Below, in pieces: positions 25,766 to 33,200 of a stretch of DNA of 64,000 nt (positions are counted from its first letter, which is position 1; each line of letters begins with the position of its first letter). The notes under the pieces are model-generated. The model saw nothing but the letters and a program-made list of their open reading frames with translations. It was not told the origin of the DNA and searched no databases. The position numbers and the translations under genes were made by a program. The DNA is from JAGOCV01 sp049445855 (lineage in GTDB: Bacteria; Pseudomonadota; Gammaproteobacteria; Burkholderiales; Burkholderiaceae_C): assembly GCF_049445855.1 (NCBI RefSeq), contig NZ_JBMSDV010000002.1:1-64000 (forward strand). The letters run 5' to 3'.

Positions 25766-28231
25766 TCAGGCTGACGCGGCCGCTGGGACACTGACACGCG
25801 ACGTCACGCGCTTGATCCCCGGCAGGCGCGTGCGCTTGAGCATCAGCGCATTGATCGCGACGATCGCGGAACTGCCCGACATGGACAATGCAGCGACCTC
25901 GGGCGACAAGGTGAACGGATACAGCACCCCGGCCGCCAGCGGGAAGGCGATCACGTTGTAGGCCACGGCCCACCAGAGGTTCTGGTGCATCTTGCGCAGC
26001 GTCGCCCGGGACAGTTCGATGGCCCCGACCACGTCGTAGGGGTCACTCTTCATCAACACCACCTGGGCGCTTTCCATCGCAACGTCCGTCCCCGCGCCAA
26101 TCGCAAAGCCCACGTCGGCCTGCGTCAGCGCCGGAGCGTCGTTGATGCCGTCGCCGACCATGCCGACCTTGTGACCCTGCTGCTGCAGTTCCTTGATCTT
26201 GGAGGCCTTCTGCCCGGGCAACACATCCGCAAGCACGATGTCGATACCCAGTTCCTTGCCGATGCGCTCGGCGGTCGCCTGGTTGTCGCCGGTCAGCATC
26301 GCGACCTTCACGCCGCGTGCCTGCAGCTTGGCGATCGTCTCGCGCGAGGTCGGCCGCACGGCATCGGCGATCGCGATGAGGCCGATCAGCCGGCCACCGC
26401 GCGCGACGTGGACCACAGTGCGCCCCCCGCCTTGCAGCCGCGCCGCCTCGCTGGCAAGGGGGGCCAGATCCACCTGTTCCGACTGCATCAGCAGCCGGTT
26501 GCCCAGGAGCACCGTCTCGCCCCCGATAGTGGCCCGTGCGCCTTGCCCATCGATGTTGGTGAAGTTCTCGGTGACCTCCGTCGGCATGTCTTCCGCACGC
26601 TTGAGCACTGCGAGCGCGAGGGGGTGCTCGGAGAACTTCTCCACCGCGGCGGCCGTCGCCAGAAGCCGCGTCTCCTCGACACCGGGCGCGGCCACCATCT
26701 CGACGACATCGGGCTGCCCCAGTGTCAAGGTGCCGGTCTTGTCGAACACCACGACCGTCAACTTGGTGGCGTTCTCCAATGCGGCCGCATTCTTGAAGAG
26801 AATGCCGTTCATTGCGCCCAGCCCGGTCCCGACCATGATGGCCATCGGGGTGGCCAGCCCCAGCGCATCAGGGCATGCGATCACGAACACGGTGATGGTC
26901 AAGGTGAGTGCGAACAGTAATGTCTGTCCCATCACCCAGTACCAGACGCTGAAGGTCAGCAGGCCAATCACGATCGCCGCCAGCACCAGCCACTGGGATG
27001 CGTGGTCGGCCAGCAGCTGGCCGGGGGCCTTCGAGTTCTGGGCCTCCTGGACCAGCTTGACAATCTGCGCCAAGGCCGTGTCCGCGCCGACCTTCGTGGC
27101 CTTGTAGCGAAAGCTCCCGCTCTTGTTGATGCTGGCGCCTACGACGGTGCTGCCCACGCCCTTCTTGACCGGCATGGACTCGCCCGTCAGCATCGACTCG
27201 TCCACTTGCGACGCGCCCTCGACGATCTCGCCATCCACCGGGATCTTGTCGCCGGGCTTGATCACGACCAGTTCCCCGGCTGCAACCTCGGCGGTCGGTA
27301 CCTTGGTCTCCACCCCGTTGCGCACGACCGTGGCCATGGGTGGGGCGAGATCCATCAACGCGCGAATCGCGTCGGATGCGCCCGCGCGGGCGCGCATCTC
27401 CAGCCAGTGCCCCAGCAGGATGAAGACCAGCAGCACCGATGCCGCTTCATAGAACACCTCACCCTCGTAGAAGAAGGTCGCGCCGATGCTGAACAGGTAG
27501 CCGGTGCCCACCGACAGCACGACCAACGTGGCCATGTTGGCGACGCCGTTGCGCAGCGCGCGCCACGCCGCCACGTAGAAAGGCCAACCTGGATAGATGA
27601 TCGCGGCACTTGCGAGGAAGAAAAGAAAGAGCTTGTCGTCCAGCCCGAACGGCGTCTGGAAGTCGCCGAACATCTTCCCCATCGGGGAATAGAAGAACAC
27701 GGGAATGGCGAAGACCAGGGCCACGAAGAAGCGATTGCGCATGTCCCGAGCCATGTCCTGCATCGAGCCCGACCCGTGGCCCATGTCGTGCATCATGTCG
27801 TCCATCGCAGGGTCGCCTGCGTGGGCCTGGTGCGCAGCATGGGCGGCGGGCGTCGTGGCCGCAGCCTTCGCGCGTGCGGCCGTGGCGGGGGCATGCGCGT
27901 GGTGCCCCTCATGCCCCATCTCTTGCGCCTGACGTGCGGGTGCGCCGTGATGGCCGTGCACCGCATGGCTGGGGTCGGCAGAGACGCCAGCGGCGGGCGC
28001 GCACACGTGCTTGGGCGTCTGCTCGCCACGGCAGTGATAGCCGCATTCGGCGATGCGCTGGCGCAGATCCTCGACACTGAGTTGTCCCTCATCGAGATGG
28101 ACCGTTGCGCTTCCCGCAACATAGTTGACATCTGCATGATGGACGCCGGGAAGCTGCAGCAGCTTGCGGCGTACTCCCTCCGCGCTCAGGCTCGATACGA
28201 GCCCTCCGACTTCAACGTTGATCGACTTCAT
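25766..28231 (-). CDS. CopB-like heavy-metal P1B-type ATPase with CPD motif
   Basis: The 821-residue transporter has an N-terminal HMA-like domain without CxxC (GLVSSLS, residues 1-70), a His/Met-rich linker (about 75-165), eight membrane helices, the actuator TGES loop, the phosphorylation site DKTGTLT near residue 497, SEHPLA, and GDGIND near 694. The membrane metal motif is CPDALGLATP near 453. CopB-type pumps have CPH and CopA-type have CPC, so the Asp is unusual. Helix 7 AYNVIAFPL and helix 8 SMSGSSAI fit copper-type pumps. It probably exports Cu or a related ion; exact substrate is uncertain. Confidence 0.85.
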   Translation of the reverse strand: MKSINVEVGGLVSSLSAEGVRRKLLQLPGVHHADVNYVAGSATVHLDEGQLSVEDLRQRIAECGYHCRGEQTPKHVCAPAAGVSADPSHAVHGHHGAPARQAQEMGHEGHHAHAPATAARAKAAATTPAAHAAHQAHAGDPAMDDMMHDMGHGSGSMQDMARDMRNRFFVALVFAIPVFFYSPMGKMFGDFQTPFGLDDKLFLFFLASAAIIYPGWPFYVAAWRALRNGVANMATLVVLSVGTGYLFSIGATFFYEGEVFYEAASVLLVFILLGHWLEMRARAGASDAIRALMDLAPPMATVVRNGVETKVPTAEVAAGELVVIKPGDKIPVDGEIVEGASQVDESMLTGESMPVKKGVGSTVVGASINKSGSFRYKATKVGADTALAQIVKLVQEAQNSKAPGQLLADHASQWLVLAAIVIGLLTFSVWYWVMGQTLLFALTLTITVFVIACPDALGLATPMAIMVGTGLGAMNGILFKNAAALENATKLTVVVFDKTGTLTLGQPDVVEMVAAPGVEETRLLATAAAVEKFSEHPLALAVLKRAEDMPTEVTENFTNIDGQGARATIGGETVLLGNRLLMQSEQVDLAPLASEAARLQGGGRTVVHVARGGRLIGLIAIADAVRPTSRETIAKLQARGVKVAMLTGDNQATAERIGKELGIDIVLADVLPGQKASKIKELQQQGHKVGMVGDGINDAPALTQADVGFAIGAGTDVAMESAQVVLMKSDPYDVVGAIELSRATLRKMHQNLWWAVAYNVIAFPLAAGVLYPFTLSPEVAALSMSGSSAIVAINALMLKRTRLPGIKRVTSRVSVPAAASA

Positions 28232-28263
28232 GGCTGTTCTTCCTGTTCGCTGTGTTCGTGGTC

Positions 28264-29127
28264 TCAACGAGCGAGTCGGCCCGAGTCCAGGCAGTCCTGC
28301 GAGAACTCGAAGACGATCTCCCGGTCGGGAGCGATGACCTTGTGCTTCTTGCCGGCGTAGTGCAGCCGGGAGAGGATGTCTCTGATCAGGTTGAGCCTCG
28401 CCAACCGTTTGTTGTCGGCGTGCACGACAGACCAGGGCGCCGCGGCCGTATGGGTGCGCATGAACATCTCGTCGCGCGCCCGTGTATAGCCGTCCCAGTG
28501 CTTAAGCGCGACGGCATCCACCGGGCTCGACTTCCACTGTTTGAGGGGATCACGGCGGCGTTCCCCGAGCCGGCGGCTCTGCTCCTTCTTGCCGATGTCG
28601 AGGTAATACTTCAGCAGCTTGATACCGGAGTTGACCAGCATCTCCTCGAACTTGGGCACTGAGTTCATGAATTCCTCGTGCTCCTCGGCGGTACAGAAGC
28701 CCATCACCGGTTCCACGCCCGCACGGTTGTACCAACTGCGGTTGAACACCACGAGCTCTTCGCCAACTGGCAGGTGCGGGACGTAGCGCTGGAAGTACCA
28801 GCCCGTGCGATCCCGGTCGGAGGGCTTTCCTAGCGCGACGACCCGTGTTTCCCGAGGACTCAGGTGTTCGACCAGCCGCTTGATGCTGCCGTCCTTGCCT
28901 GCGCCGTCCCTTCCCTCCAAGAGGATCAGGATACGGTCGTTGCATTTGATGAAATGCCGCTGCAGTTTCACCAGTTCGATCTGCAGCATGTGCAACTGTG
29001 CTTCGTAGTCCTCGCGGCCGATCGAGCGTGTCGCTGTCTCGTCGCGCGCTGAGCCGTGGGCAGTGCCGGTGCCGTCCACATCGGCCTTGTGCTTGGCGCC
29101 TTTGGCGCCCTTCTTGTTCTTTGCCAT
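28264..29127 (-). CDS. ppk2: Polyphosphate kinase 2
   Basis: This 287-residue protein has the PPK2 fold: Walker A GRDGAGKDGSIKRLVEHL near residue 73, the lid module with PSDRDRTGWYFQRYVPHLP, and Walker B region VVFNRSWYNRAGVEPVMG. PPK2 transfers phosphate between polyphosphate and nucleoside mono- or diphosphates; in the cell it usually regenerates ADP/ATP or GTP from polyphosphate. The N-terminal 30 residues are Lys-rich and likely disordered. Its presence beside acetate kinase and phosphoketolase gives the island a second ATP source not needing respiration. Confidence 0.92.
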   Translation of the reverse strand: MAKNKKGAKGAKHKADVDGTGTAHGSARDETATRSIGREDYEAQLHMLQIELVKLQRHFIKCNDRILILLEGRDGAGKDGSIKRLVEHLSPRETRVVALGKPSDRDRTGWYFQRYVPHLPVGEELVVFNRSWYNRAGVEPVMGFCTAEEHEEFMNSVPKFEEMLVNSGIKLLKYYLDIGKKEQSRRLGERRRDPLKQWKSSPVDAVALKHWDGYTRARDEMFMRTHTAAAPWSVVHADNKRLARLNLIRDILSRLHYAGKKHKVIAPDREIVFEFSQDCLDSGRLAR

Positions 29128-29137
29128 GGGTTCTCCG

Positions 29138-29296
29138 TTAGGTCTGGTCGCAGGCGATCAGCATTGCGTGTGTCGACGCCCGGCGGGGCGCGGCGCTCAT
29201 GTCCGCATCCGAGCGGGAGCCGCAGCCATCGCCTTGTCCGTAGGCTGCAGCCAGGTACGGTCGATTGATGCGCTGACGCCAGCGGGTCTTCTTCAT
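29138..29296 (-). CDS. Possible 52-residue ORF
   Basis: An ATG at 29296 lies immediately after the stop of the ICMT-like gene and opens 52 codons ending 10 nt before the PPK2 start. The product begins KKTRWRQRIN and is basic, then Gly/Ser/Ala-rich, with no recognisable domain. Position supports coupling; composition does not help. It could equally be an untranslated spacer. Confidence 0.3.
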   Translation of the reverse strand: MKKTRWRQRINRPYLAAAYGQGDGCGSRSDADMSAAPRRASTHAMLIACDQT

Positions 29297-29297
29297 G

Positions 29298-29948
29298 TCA
29301 GCCTCGCTGGCGCGTGTCCGAGAGGGAGGGAAGGAAGCGCGGCGTGCGCGCGGCATAGGCGTCGAACTCGGCGCCGAACTGCTTGCGCATGTCCTTCTCC
29401 TCGTTGACAGCCAGCCTCGAATACATCACGACGAGGAAGGGGAACATCAGCAGCGTCAACAGCGTCGGCCACTGCAGCAGAAAGCCGAAAAGGATCGCCA
29501 CGAAGGCCACATACTGCGGGTGCCGAATCCTGGCGTATGGGCCGCTCACGGCAAGTTGGGCGTGCCGTTGCGCGTGGTAGAGCACCGTCCAGGCGCTCGA
29601 CAGAAGCCAGAAGCCGCCCCCGATGAAGATGTAGCTCGCGATATGAAGCGGGCTGAAGTGAGGGTCGCCGCTCTCGCCCAGCAGGGTCGACCAGAGATGG
29701 CCGCTGTTGTGCGACAGCAAGTCCAGACTGGGATACTTGGTCTGAAGCCAGCCGGACAGCACGTACAGCGTCAGCGGAAAGCCGTACATCTCGACGAACA
29801 AGGCAACAATGAACGCTGCGAATGTCCCGAAGGTTCTCCAGTCGCGCGAGGTCTGCGGTTTGAAGAAGCTGAAGGCGAACATGATGAAGACCGCCGAGTT
29901 CACGAGGACGAGCAGCCAAAGCCCATAAGCGGGCGCATCGTGGTTCAT
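29298..29948 (-). CDS. Isoprenylcysteine methyltransferase-like membrane protein
   Basis: The 216-residue protein has about five membrane helices and the C-terminal signature of the ICMT/PEMT group: GPYARIRHPQYVAFVAILFGFLLQWPT, then NEEKDMRKQFGAEFDAYAARTPRFLPS. The RHPxY and EExxxxxxFGxxYxxY-type segments form the SAM site in relatives. The acceptor in bacteria is mostly unknown (possibly phospholipids or small thiols). The ATG overlaps the stop of the DUF2933 gene (ATGA). Confidence 0.8.
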   Translation of the reverse strand: MNHDAPAYGLWLLVLVNSAVFIMFAFSFFKPQTSRDWRTFGTFAAFIVALFVEMYGFPLTLYVLSGWLQTKYPSLDLLSHNSGHLWSTLLGESGDPHFSPLHIASYIFIGGGFWLLSSAWTVLYHAQRHAQLAVSGPYARIRHPQYVAFVAILFGFLLQWPTLLTLLMFPFLVVMYSRLAVNEEKDMRKQFGAEFDAYAARTPRFLPSLSDTRQRG

Positions 29949-30184
29949 TTGCGCTCTCCCGGGTACGGTGGATTCGCCTTGCTACCGTCGCCTGGTACGG
30001 CATGGCGATGCATCAGCACATGAGCGATGACGCAAGTCGCCAGGAGGACCAGTGGCAGCGCGGCCAGGTAGTGCCCGCGGTGTTCCGTCAGCAGCATGTA
30101 GATGCTCACGGCCAGGAAGACCAGAAAGCCCAGGAACCATCGCGAGCGCGAAAACCTTGGACCGGTGCGGTGAGAAGTTGTCAT
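29945..30184 (-). CDS. DUF2933-like small membrane protein
   Basis: This 79-residue protein has two helices (WFLGFLVFLAVSIYMLLTEH and YLAALPLVLLATCVIAHVLMH) and a short polar tail. The spacing and the Leu-rich helix ending in a His-containing patch mirror the DUF2933 protein at 2507, though the His-rich tail is missing here. GAGGAGG precedes ATG 30184. It probably works with the metal proteins around it. Confidence 0.7.
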   Translation of the reverse strand: MTTSHRTGPRFSRSRWFLGFLVFLAVSIYMLLTEHRGHYLAALPLVLLATCVIAHVLMHRHAVPGDGSKANPPYPGERK

Positions 30185-30195
30185 GGTCGTCCTCC

Positions 30196-30597
30196 TCACT
30201 TCGCCGGCTCAGGCATCCGGTCCATCATCATCTGCATCATGGACTGGCACATGTCCATGCGCATTTCGAGCATTTGCTGCCGCTCAGCTGTCGGCGCCGA
30301 CTCGGCTCCATCCTTCATTGCGCCCATCATCGCCATGCCAGCCCGCATGGCCTGCATGTGTTCGGCCATGAGCGCCTTGCGCTGCGCAGGCGTCTTCGCA
30401 GCCACCATCCGTTCGTGCATGGCCTGCATCGACTTCAGTTGCGCATCCATGCCCTCGGTGGTCGGCGCCCTTGGCGTCTCGGCCGCGGTCGGACTCGCAC
30501 CTGCGGGGTGATGGGCCTGATGGTTGTCCTGCGCGAACGCAGACAAGGTGACCAGTGCGGCGCCAACGATGGCCGCGATCGAATGCGTGAATTTCAT
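30196..30597 (-). CDS. Exported Met/His-rich protein, probable metal binder
   Basis: The 133-residue protein has a signal peptide (about residues 1-22, ending SAFAQD), then NHQAHHPAG, and a helical domain very rich in Met and Gln (MAEHMQAMRAGMAMMGAM; MLEMRMDMCQSMMQMMMDRM). Such Met/His patterns are common in periplasmic Cu(I)/Ag(I) binding proteins such as CopK or CusF partners. ATG 30597 follows the strong Shine-Dalgarno AAAGGAGAG. A mer-like promoter (30669-30699) lies upstream. Confidence 0.75.
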   Translation of the reverse strand: MKFTHSIAAIVGAALVTLSAFAQDNHQAHHPAGASPTAAETPRAPTTEGMDAQLKSMQAMHERMVAAKTPAQRKALMAEHMQAMRAGMAMMGAMKDGAESAPTAERQQMLEMRMDMCQSMMQMMMDRMPEPAK

Positions 30598-30668
30598 TTC
30601 TCTCTCCTTTAGCCGCGGGTGCCTGCCATTGGGGCGAAACCGATGTCGCCGCAAGCGGACGAAGCCCT

Positions 30669-30699
30669 ATGAAAACTCCGTAGTCGGGTACAGAGTCAA
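30669..30699 (-). promoter_or_regulatory. mer-like promoter/operator, right copy
   Basis: On the minus strand TTGACT (30699-30694) and TTTCAT (30674-30669) are 19 bp apart. The region 30675-30696 is a dyad of the form ACTC-N-GTA-N6-TAC-N-GAGT. Half-site spacing and sequence closely match the mercury operon operator bound by MerR. It would drive the Met/His-rich gene at 30597 and the genes after it. The MerR-type protein encoded at 31330 is the best candidate regulator. Confidence 0.72.
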
Positions 30700-30751
30700 G
30701 GCTTATGAGTTGTGCGCCGGGTGTGACCGACACGGCAACTCAAAGGAGGCG

Positions 30752-31186
30752 CTACAGCGCGAGACGCTCGAACAGCAGCCACGACGGCCGCTTGGGAGGT
30801 GGTCGCTGGTGACCCCTCGATGGGATGGCTCGCAGAGCCAACGTCGGAGCCAGCAGCTGGTCTCCATAGGCGGGAGGCGCCAAACCGACGAGGTCGAACG
30901 CGAAGGTTGGTGCTTTCTGAATGGCGGACTGGTTGACGTCGCCGCAGAGCTTCAGGCACGGGGCCTTCGACGGGTCGTGGGAACCTTCTTCGTGCTCACC
31001 ATGGAGGCCTTCATGATTTCCATGCCCGGACGATGGGACATGCTCATACCCGACAGCATGCCGATGTTGCTGCGGAGACTCCAGAAGGCAGGCATTGGCC
31101 ACCCCGGCCCCGAGCGCAAACAGCCATACCCCGAGCACCATCCACGCGATGGCGCGAATCCTGCGGTGGTTGAGAAGTGTGCGCAT
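30752..31186 (-). CDS. Secreted His-rich protein of unknown function
   Basis: This 144-residue protein has a signal-like N-terminus (IAWMVLGVWLFALGAGVANAC), a His-rich middle (HRHAVGYEHVPSSGHGNHEG, HGEHEEGSHD) and a PCLKLCGD Cys pair. It resembles exported DUF2946/CopL-like metal-related proteins. It is the first gene of the minus-strand arm after the Anr promoter; the predicted transcript start (31210) is 24 nt from the ATG. A metal-binding role is inferred from composition. Confidence 0.65.
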   Translation of the reverse strand: MRTLLNHRRIRAIAWMVLGVWLFALGAGVANACLLESPQQHRHAVGYEHVPSSGHGNHEGLHGEHEEGSHDPSKAPCLKLCGDVNQSAIQKAPTFAFDLVGLAPPAYGDQLLAPTLALRAIPSRGHQRPPPKRPSWLLFERLAL

Positions 31187-31216
31187 GTGCGGCCTATTGA
31201 CCCATTGACACCTGTG

Positions 31217-31258
31217 ATCCTATTCCCAACTGAGCTGCGGGAAATTGATTTGGATCAA
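31217..31258 (-). promoter_or_regulatory. Anr/FNR-type class II promoter for the minus-strand arm
   Basis: TTGATTTGGATCAA at 31245-31258 is an exact FNR/Anr consensus. On the minus strand TAGGAT (31222-31217) serves as -10, placing the box centre at -41.5 from a start at 31210, the same geometry as at 2259-2300. The opposite direction, toward the MerR gene, has no comparable -10. Confidence 0.75.
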
Positions 31259-31329
31259 ATGGAGGCAAGGGTCAACTACGCGGTACTGCGTTATTCTGTG
31301 TTGCTCGTGAATAGACAGTGGATCGCTCG

Positions 31330-31752
31330 ATGAACGAAGGTTTGGGTGATTGGATGACGGTTGGCAGGCTGGCGAAGGTCGCTGGCGTCGGCGTGGAGAC
31401 AATCCGCTACTACCAGGGACGCGGCCTGTTGCCGATCCCGAAGAACGCCGGCAGCTTCCGGCGCTACCCCGCTTCGATGATCCAGCGGATCGGCTTCATC
31501 AAGCGCGCTCAGAGCCTTGGGTTCTCGCTGGACGAGGTGAAGTCGCTCTTGGATCTGGAGGATGGGCGGAATCGCCGGGCTATTCAGACGGTGACACGGC
31601 GGCGCCTTGACCAGATCGATGAGAAGGTTGGCGACCTTCAGCGCATGCGAGGCGCTCTGAGAGACATGCTGGAGAGGTGCGAAGACACGGGAGAGGCGCT
31701 TCCTTGCCCTATCATTGCTGCGCTCATGGGGCCTTTGAATACGTCCGAATGA
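31330..31752 (+). CDS. MerR-family regulator, mercury-type, lacking one Hg ligand
   Basis: The 140-residue protein aligns well with mercury MerR: VGRLAKVAGVGVETIRYYQGRGLL, IKRAQSLGFSLDE and a C-terminal C-X8-CP motif with Cys117 and Cys126 at the same numbers as in MerR. The third Hg ligand, Cys82, is replaced (residues 80-83 RNRR). The inducer is therefore probably not Hg(II) in the classic three-Cys mode. I chose ATG 31330 over an in-frame GTG at 31318. It is divergent from the minus-strand arm and is the likely binder of the mer-like dyads at 2231 and 30675. Confidence 0.85.
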   Translation: MNEGLGDWMTVGRLAKVAGVGVETIRYYQGRGLLPIPKNAGSFRRYPASMIQRIGFIKRAQSLGFSLDEVKSLLDLEDGRNRRAIQTVTRRRLDQIDEKVGDLQRMRGALRDMLERCEDTGEALPCPIIAALMGPLNTSE

Positions 31753-31986
31753 TTGCGCGCTGTGAGGAACAGACGAGACCCAAGGAAAGCGAACGAGGCC
31801 TGTCGCACTTCGTTGGTAATGGTCGTGCGGACTGTTCGCTGCACAAAAATGCCGAATGAATTTTCAGCAATCTCACGGCCGACTTAGACGACGTGAACTG
31901 CGGCGGTCGGCGTAGCGGATACATCGCCCTACGTCGACCCTGCCGGCGCGATCCACTCAGTCGACTGTCAATCTCACAAGTCCCGC

Positions 31987-32412
31987 CTATTCTCGCTCAA
32001 GGATACGCGCACCGGGCCCCTGGCCTGCGAGTATGTCGCCCGGATTACGCAACGGGCACTCTTTGAGAGAGAGACAACCGCACCCGATACATCCCCCGAG
32101 TTCGTCCCGCAGCCGCATCAACTGCGTAATGCGGTCGTCAAGGTCTTCACGCCACCTAGACGCCACACGGCGCCAATGCGCAGCAGTCAGATGAACGCCC
32201 GGCTGATACTGCCCGAGAGCGTCGAGCACTTCGTCCAGCGATAGTCCGGCCCGCTGCGCGACTTTGACGATGGCCAGATACCTCAAGATAGCGGGCGAGT
32301 ATCTCCGCTGATTTCCGGACGTGCGTTCGCTCTGGATCAGGCCCTTGGACTCGTAGAAGTGGATCGTGGATACGGGCAGGCCGCTGCGCTGTGACACCTC
32401 TCCAACCGTCAT
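31987..32412 (-). CDS. soxR: Redox-sensitive transcriptional activator SoxR
   Basis: This 141-residue MerR-family protein has a winged helix (GEVSQRSGLPVSTIHFYESKGLI) and the [2Fe-2S] cluster motif CIGCGCLSLKEC near residues 107-118, which defines SoxR. It senses redox-cycling compounds or superoxide. No SoxR operator (CCTCAAGT dyad) is visible in its upstream region, which now carries the remnant of a reductase gene, so its local target seems lost. Confidence 0.92.
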   Translation of the reverse strand: MTVGEVSQRSGLPVSTIHFYESKGLIQSERTSGNQRRYSPAILRYLAIVKVAQRAGLSLDEVLDALGQYQPGVHLTAAHWRRVASRWREDLDDRITQLMRLRDELGGCIGCGCLSLKECPLRNPGDILAGQGPGARILERE

Positions 32413-32924
32413 GCGAGGCTCGCAACCTAGCCTTGTCAGTCTTGCGGGTGAGTTGGCCTATGGAGCGATTGTTTCCGCGGATCATCCTGGCGCTTCGGTG
32501 CGGGAAATGGTTTTGCTCAGCGCCGCAAGGCAGACTGCCTTACGTGGCGGGCGAGGACGTGGCGCGCACCGCTGCGGCGGTACTGCGGGCGGACCCTGTT
32601 CCGCCCGGAGAGCTGGCGATCACCGGCCCGCAGGCTCTCACCGCCGAGGCGCTGGTGAACAGCATCAATATCATCTTCGGAGCCAGCATCGACCTGGTGC
32701 CCGTCAGTGAGGAAGCCCTGGCGCTGCATCTGCAGGTCTCGGGCTTTCCGAAATCCACGGTGCGAGAGGCGCTGATCATCGAAGAGGTGTCCAAACGCGG
32801 GCTGGCGCCGTTCTCCGACGGTGTCATCGAGCAGATGACCGGTCAGCCGCCGCGCAGCATCGAGGCGGTGCTGGTCGAACACCGCCTCGATTTGCTGTTG
32901 TCCACCAGCACCCCCCGGCTTTGA
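32412..32924 (+). pseudogene. NmrA/azoreductase-like SDR, N-terminally truncated remnant
   Basis: The plus frame (open from 32391) encodes the C-terminal part of an NmrA-type NAD(P)-binding protein: LSVLRVSWPMERLF, then YVAGEDVARTAAAVLR, ELAITGPQALTAEALVNSI and a C-terminal helical end. The Rossmann motif and about the first 100 residues are missing; the upstream end runs into the soxR start. Divergent SoxR-reductase pairs are common, so this is probably a former SoxR target broken by deletion. Confidence 0.7.
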
Positions 32925-33072
32925 GACGAGTCGACTTCTTCGACTCTAGAGGCTGCAGGCGTGCTTGCTGCAGTACATGATCCACGCCGAGACGATGATG
33001 AAACAACGATCTGTACGAACAGCCACCCCGACGACGGTGGTCGCCAAGCCTTTTGCCACGGAACGTGTGCCA

Positions 33073-33189
33073 ATTGTTGGCGACGTCGCCAGCCTCGGCG
33101 GCGTAACCGTGTCCAACGTTCGTTTCTATGAAGCAGAGAGGTTGATCCATGCTACGCGCACGGCAGGCAACCAGTGCCTCTATGGGCCC
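33073..33189 (+). pseudogene. MerR/SoxR-like N-terminal fragment
   Basis: A 39-residue stretch (IVGDVASLGGVTVSNVRFYE, then AERLIHATRTAGNQCLYGP) aligns with the winged-helix start of SoxR-type regulators (compare soxR here: TVGEVSQRSGLPVSTIHFYE ... SGNQRRYSP). The rest of the protein is absent; similarity stops 12 bp before the stop of the relaxase gene on the other strand. It is a remnant of a second soxR-like gene, likely marking a recombination junction between cargo and ICE backbone. Confidence 0.6.
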
Positions 33190-33200
33190 GTATCTAGCAC

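Noticed and set aside
31245..31330. Anr-dependent promoter toward the MerR gene at 31330
   Set aside because: At the distance needed for class II activation there is no -10-like hexamer on the plus strand, whereas the minus strand has one exactly placed.
31987..32500. SoxR operator near soxR
   Set aside because: No CCTCAAGT-type dyad could be found on either side of soxR; the former target region seems deleted.
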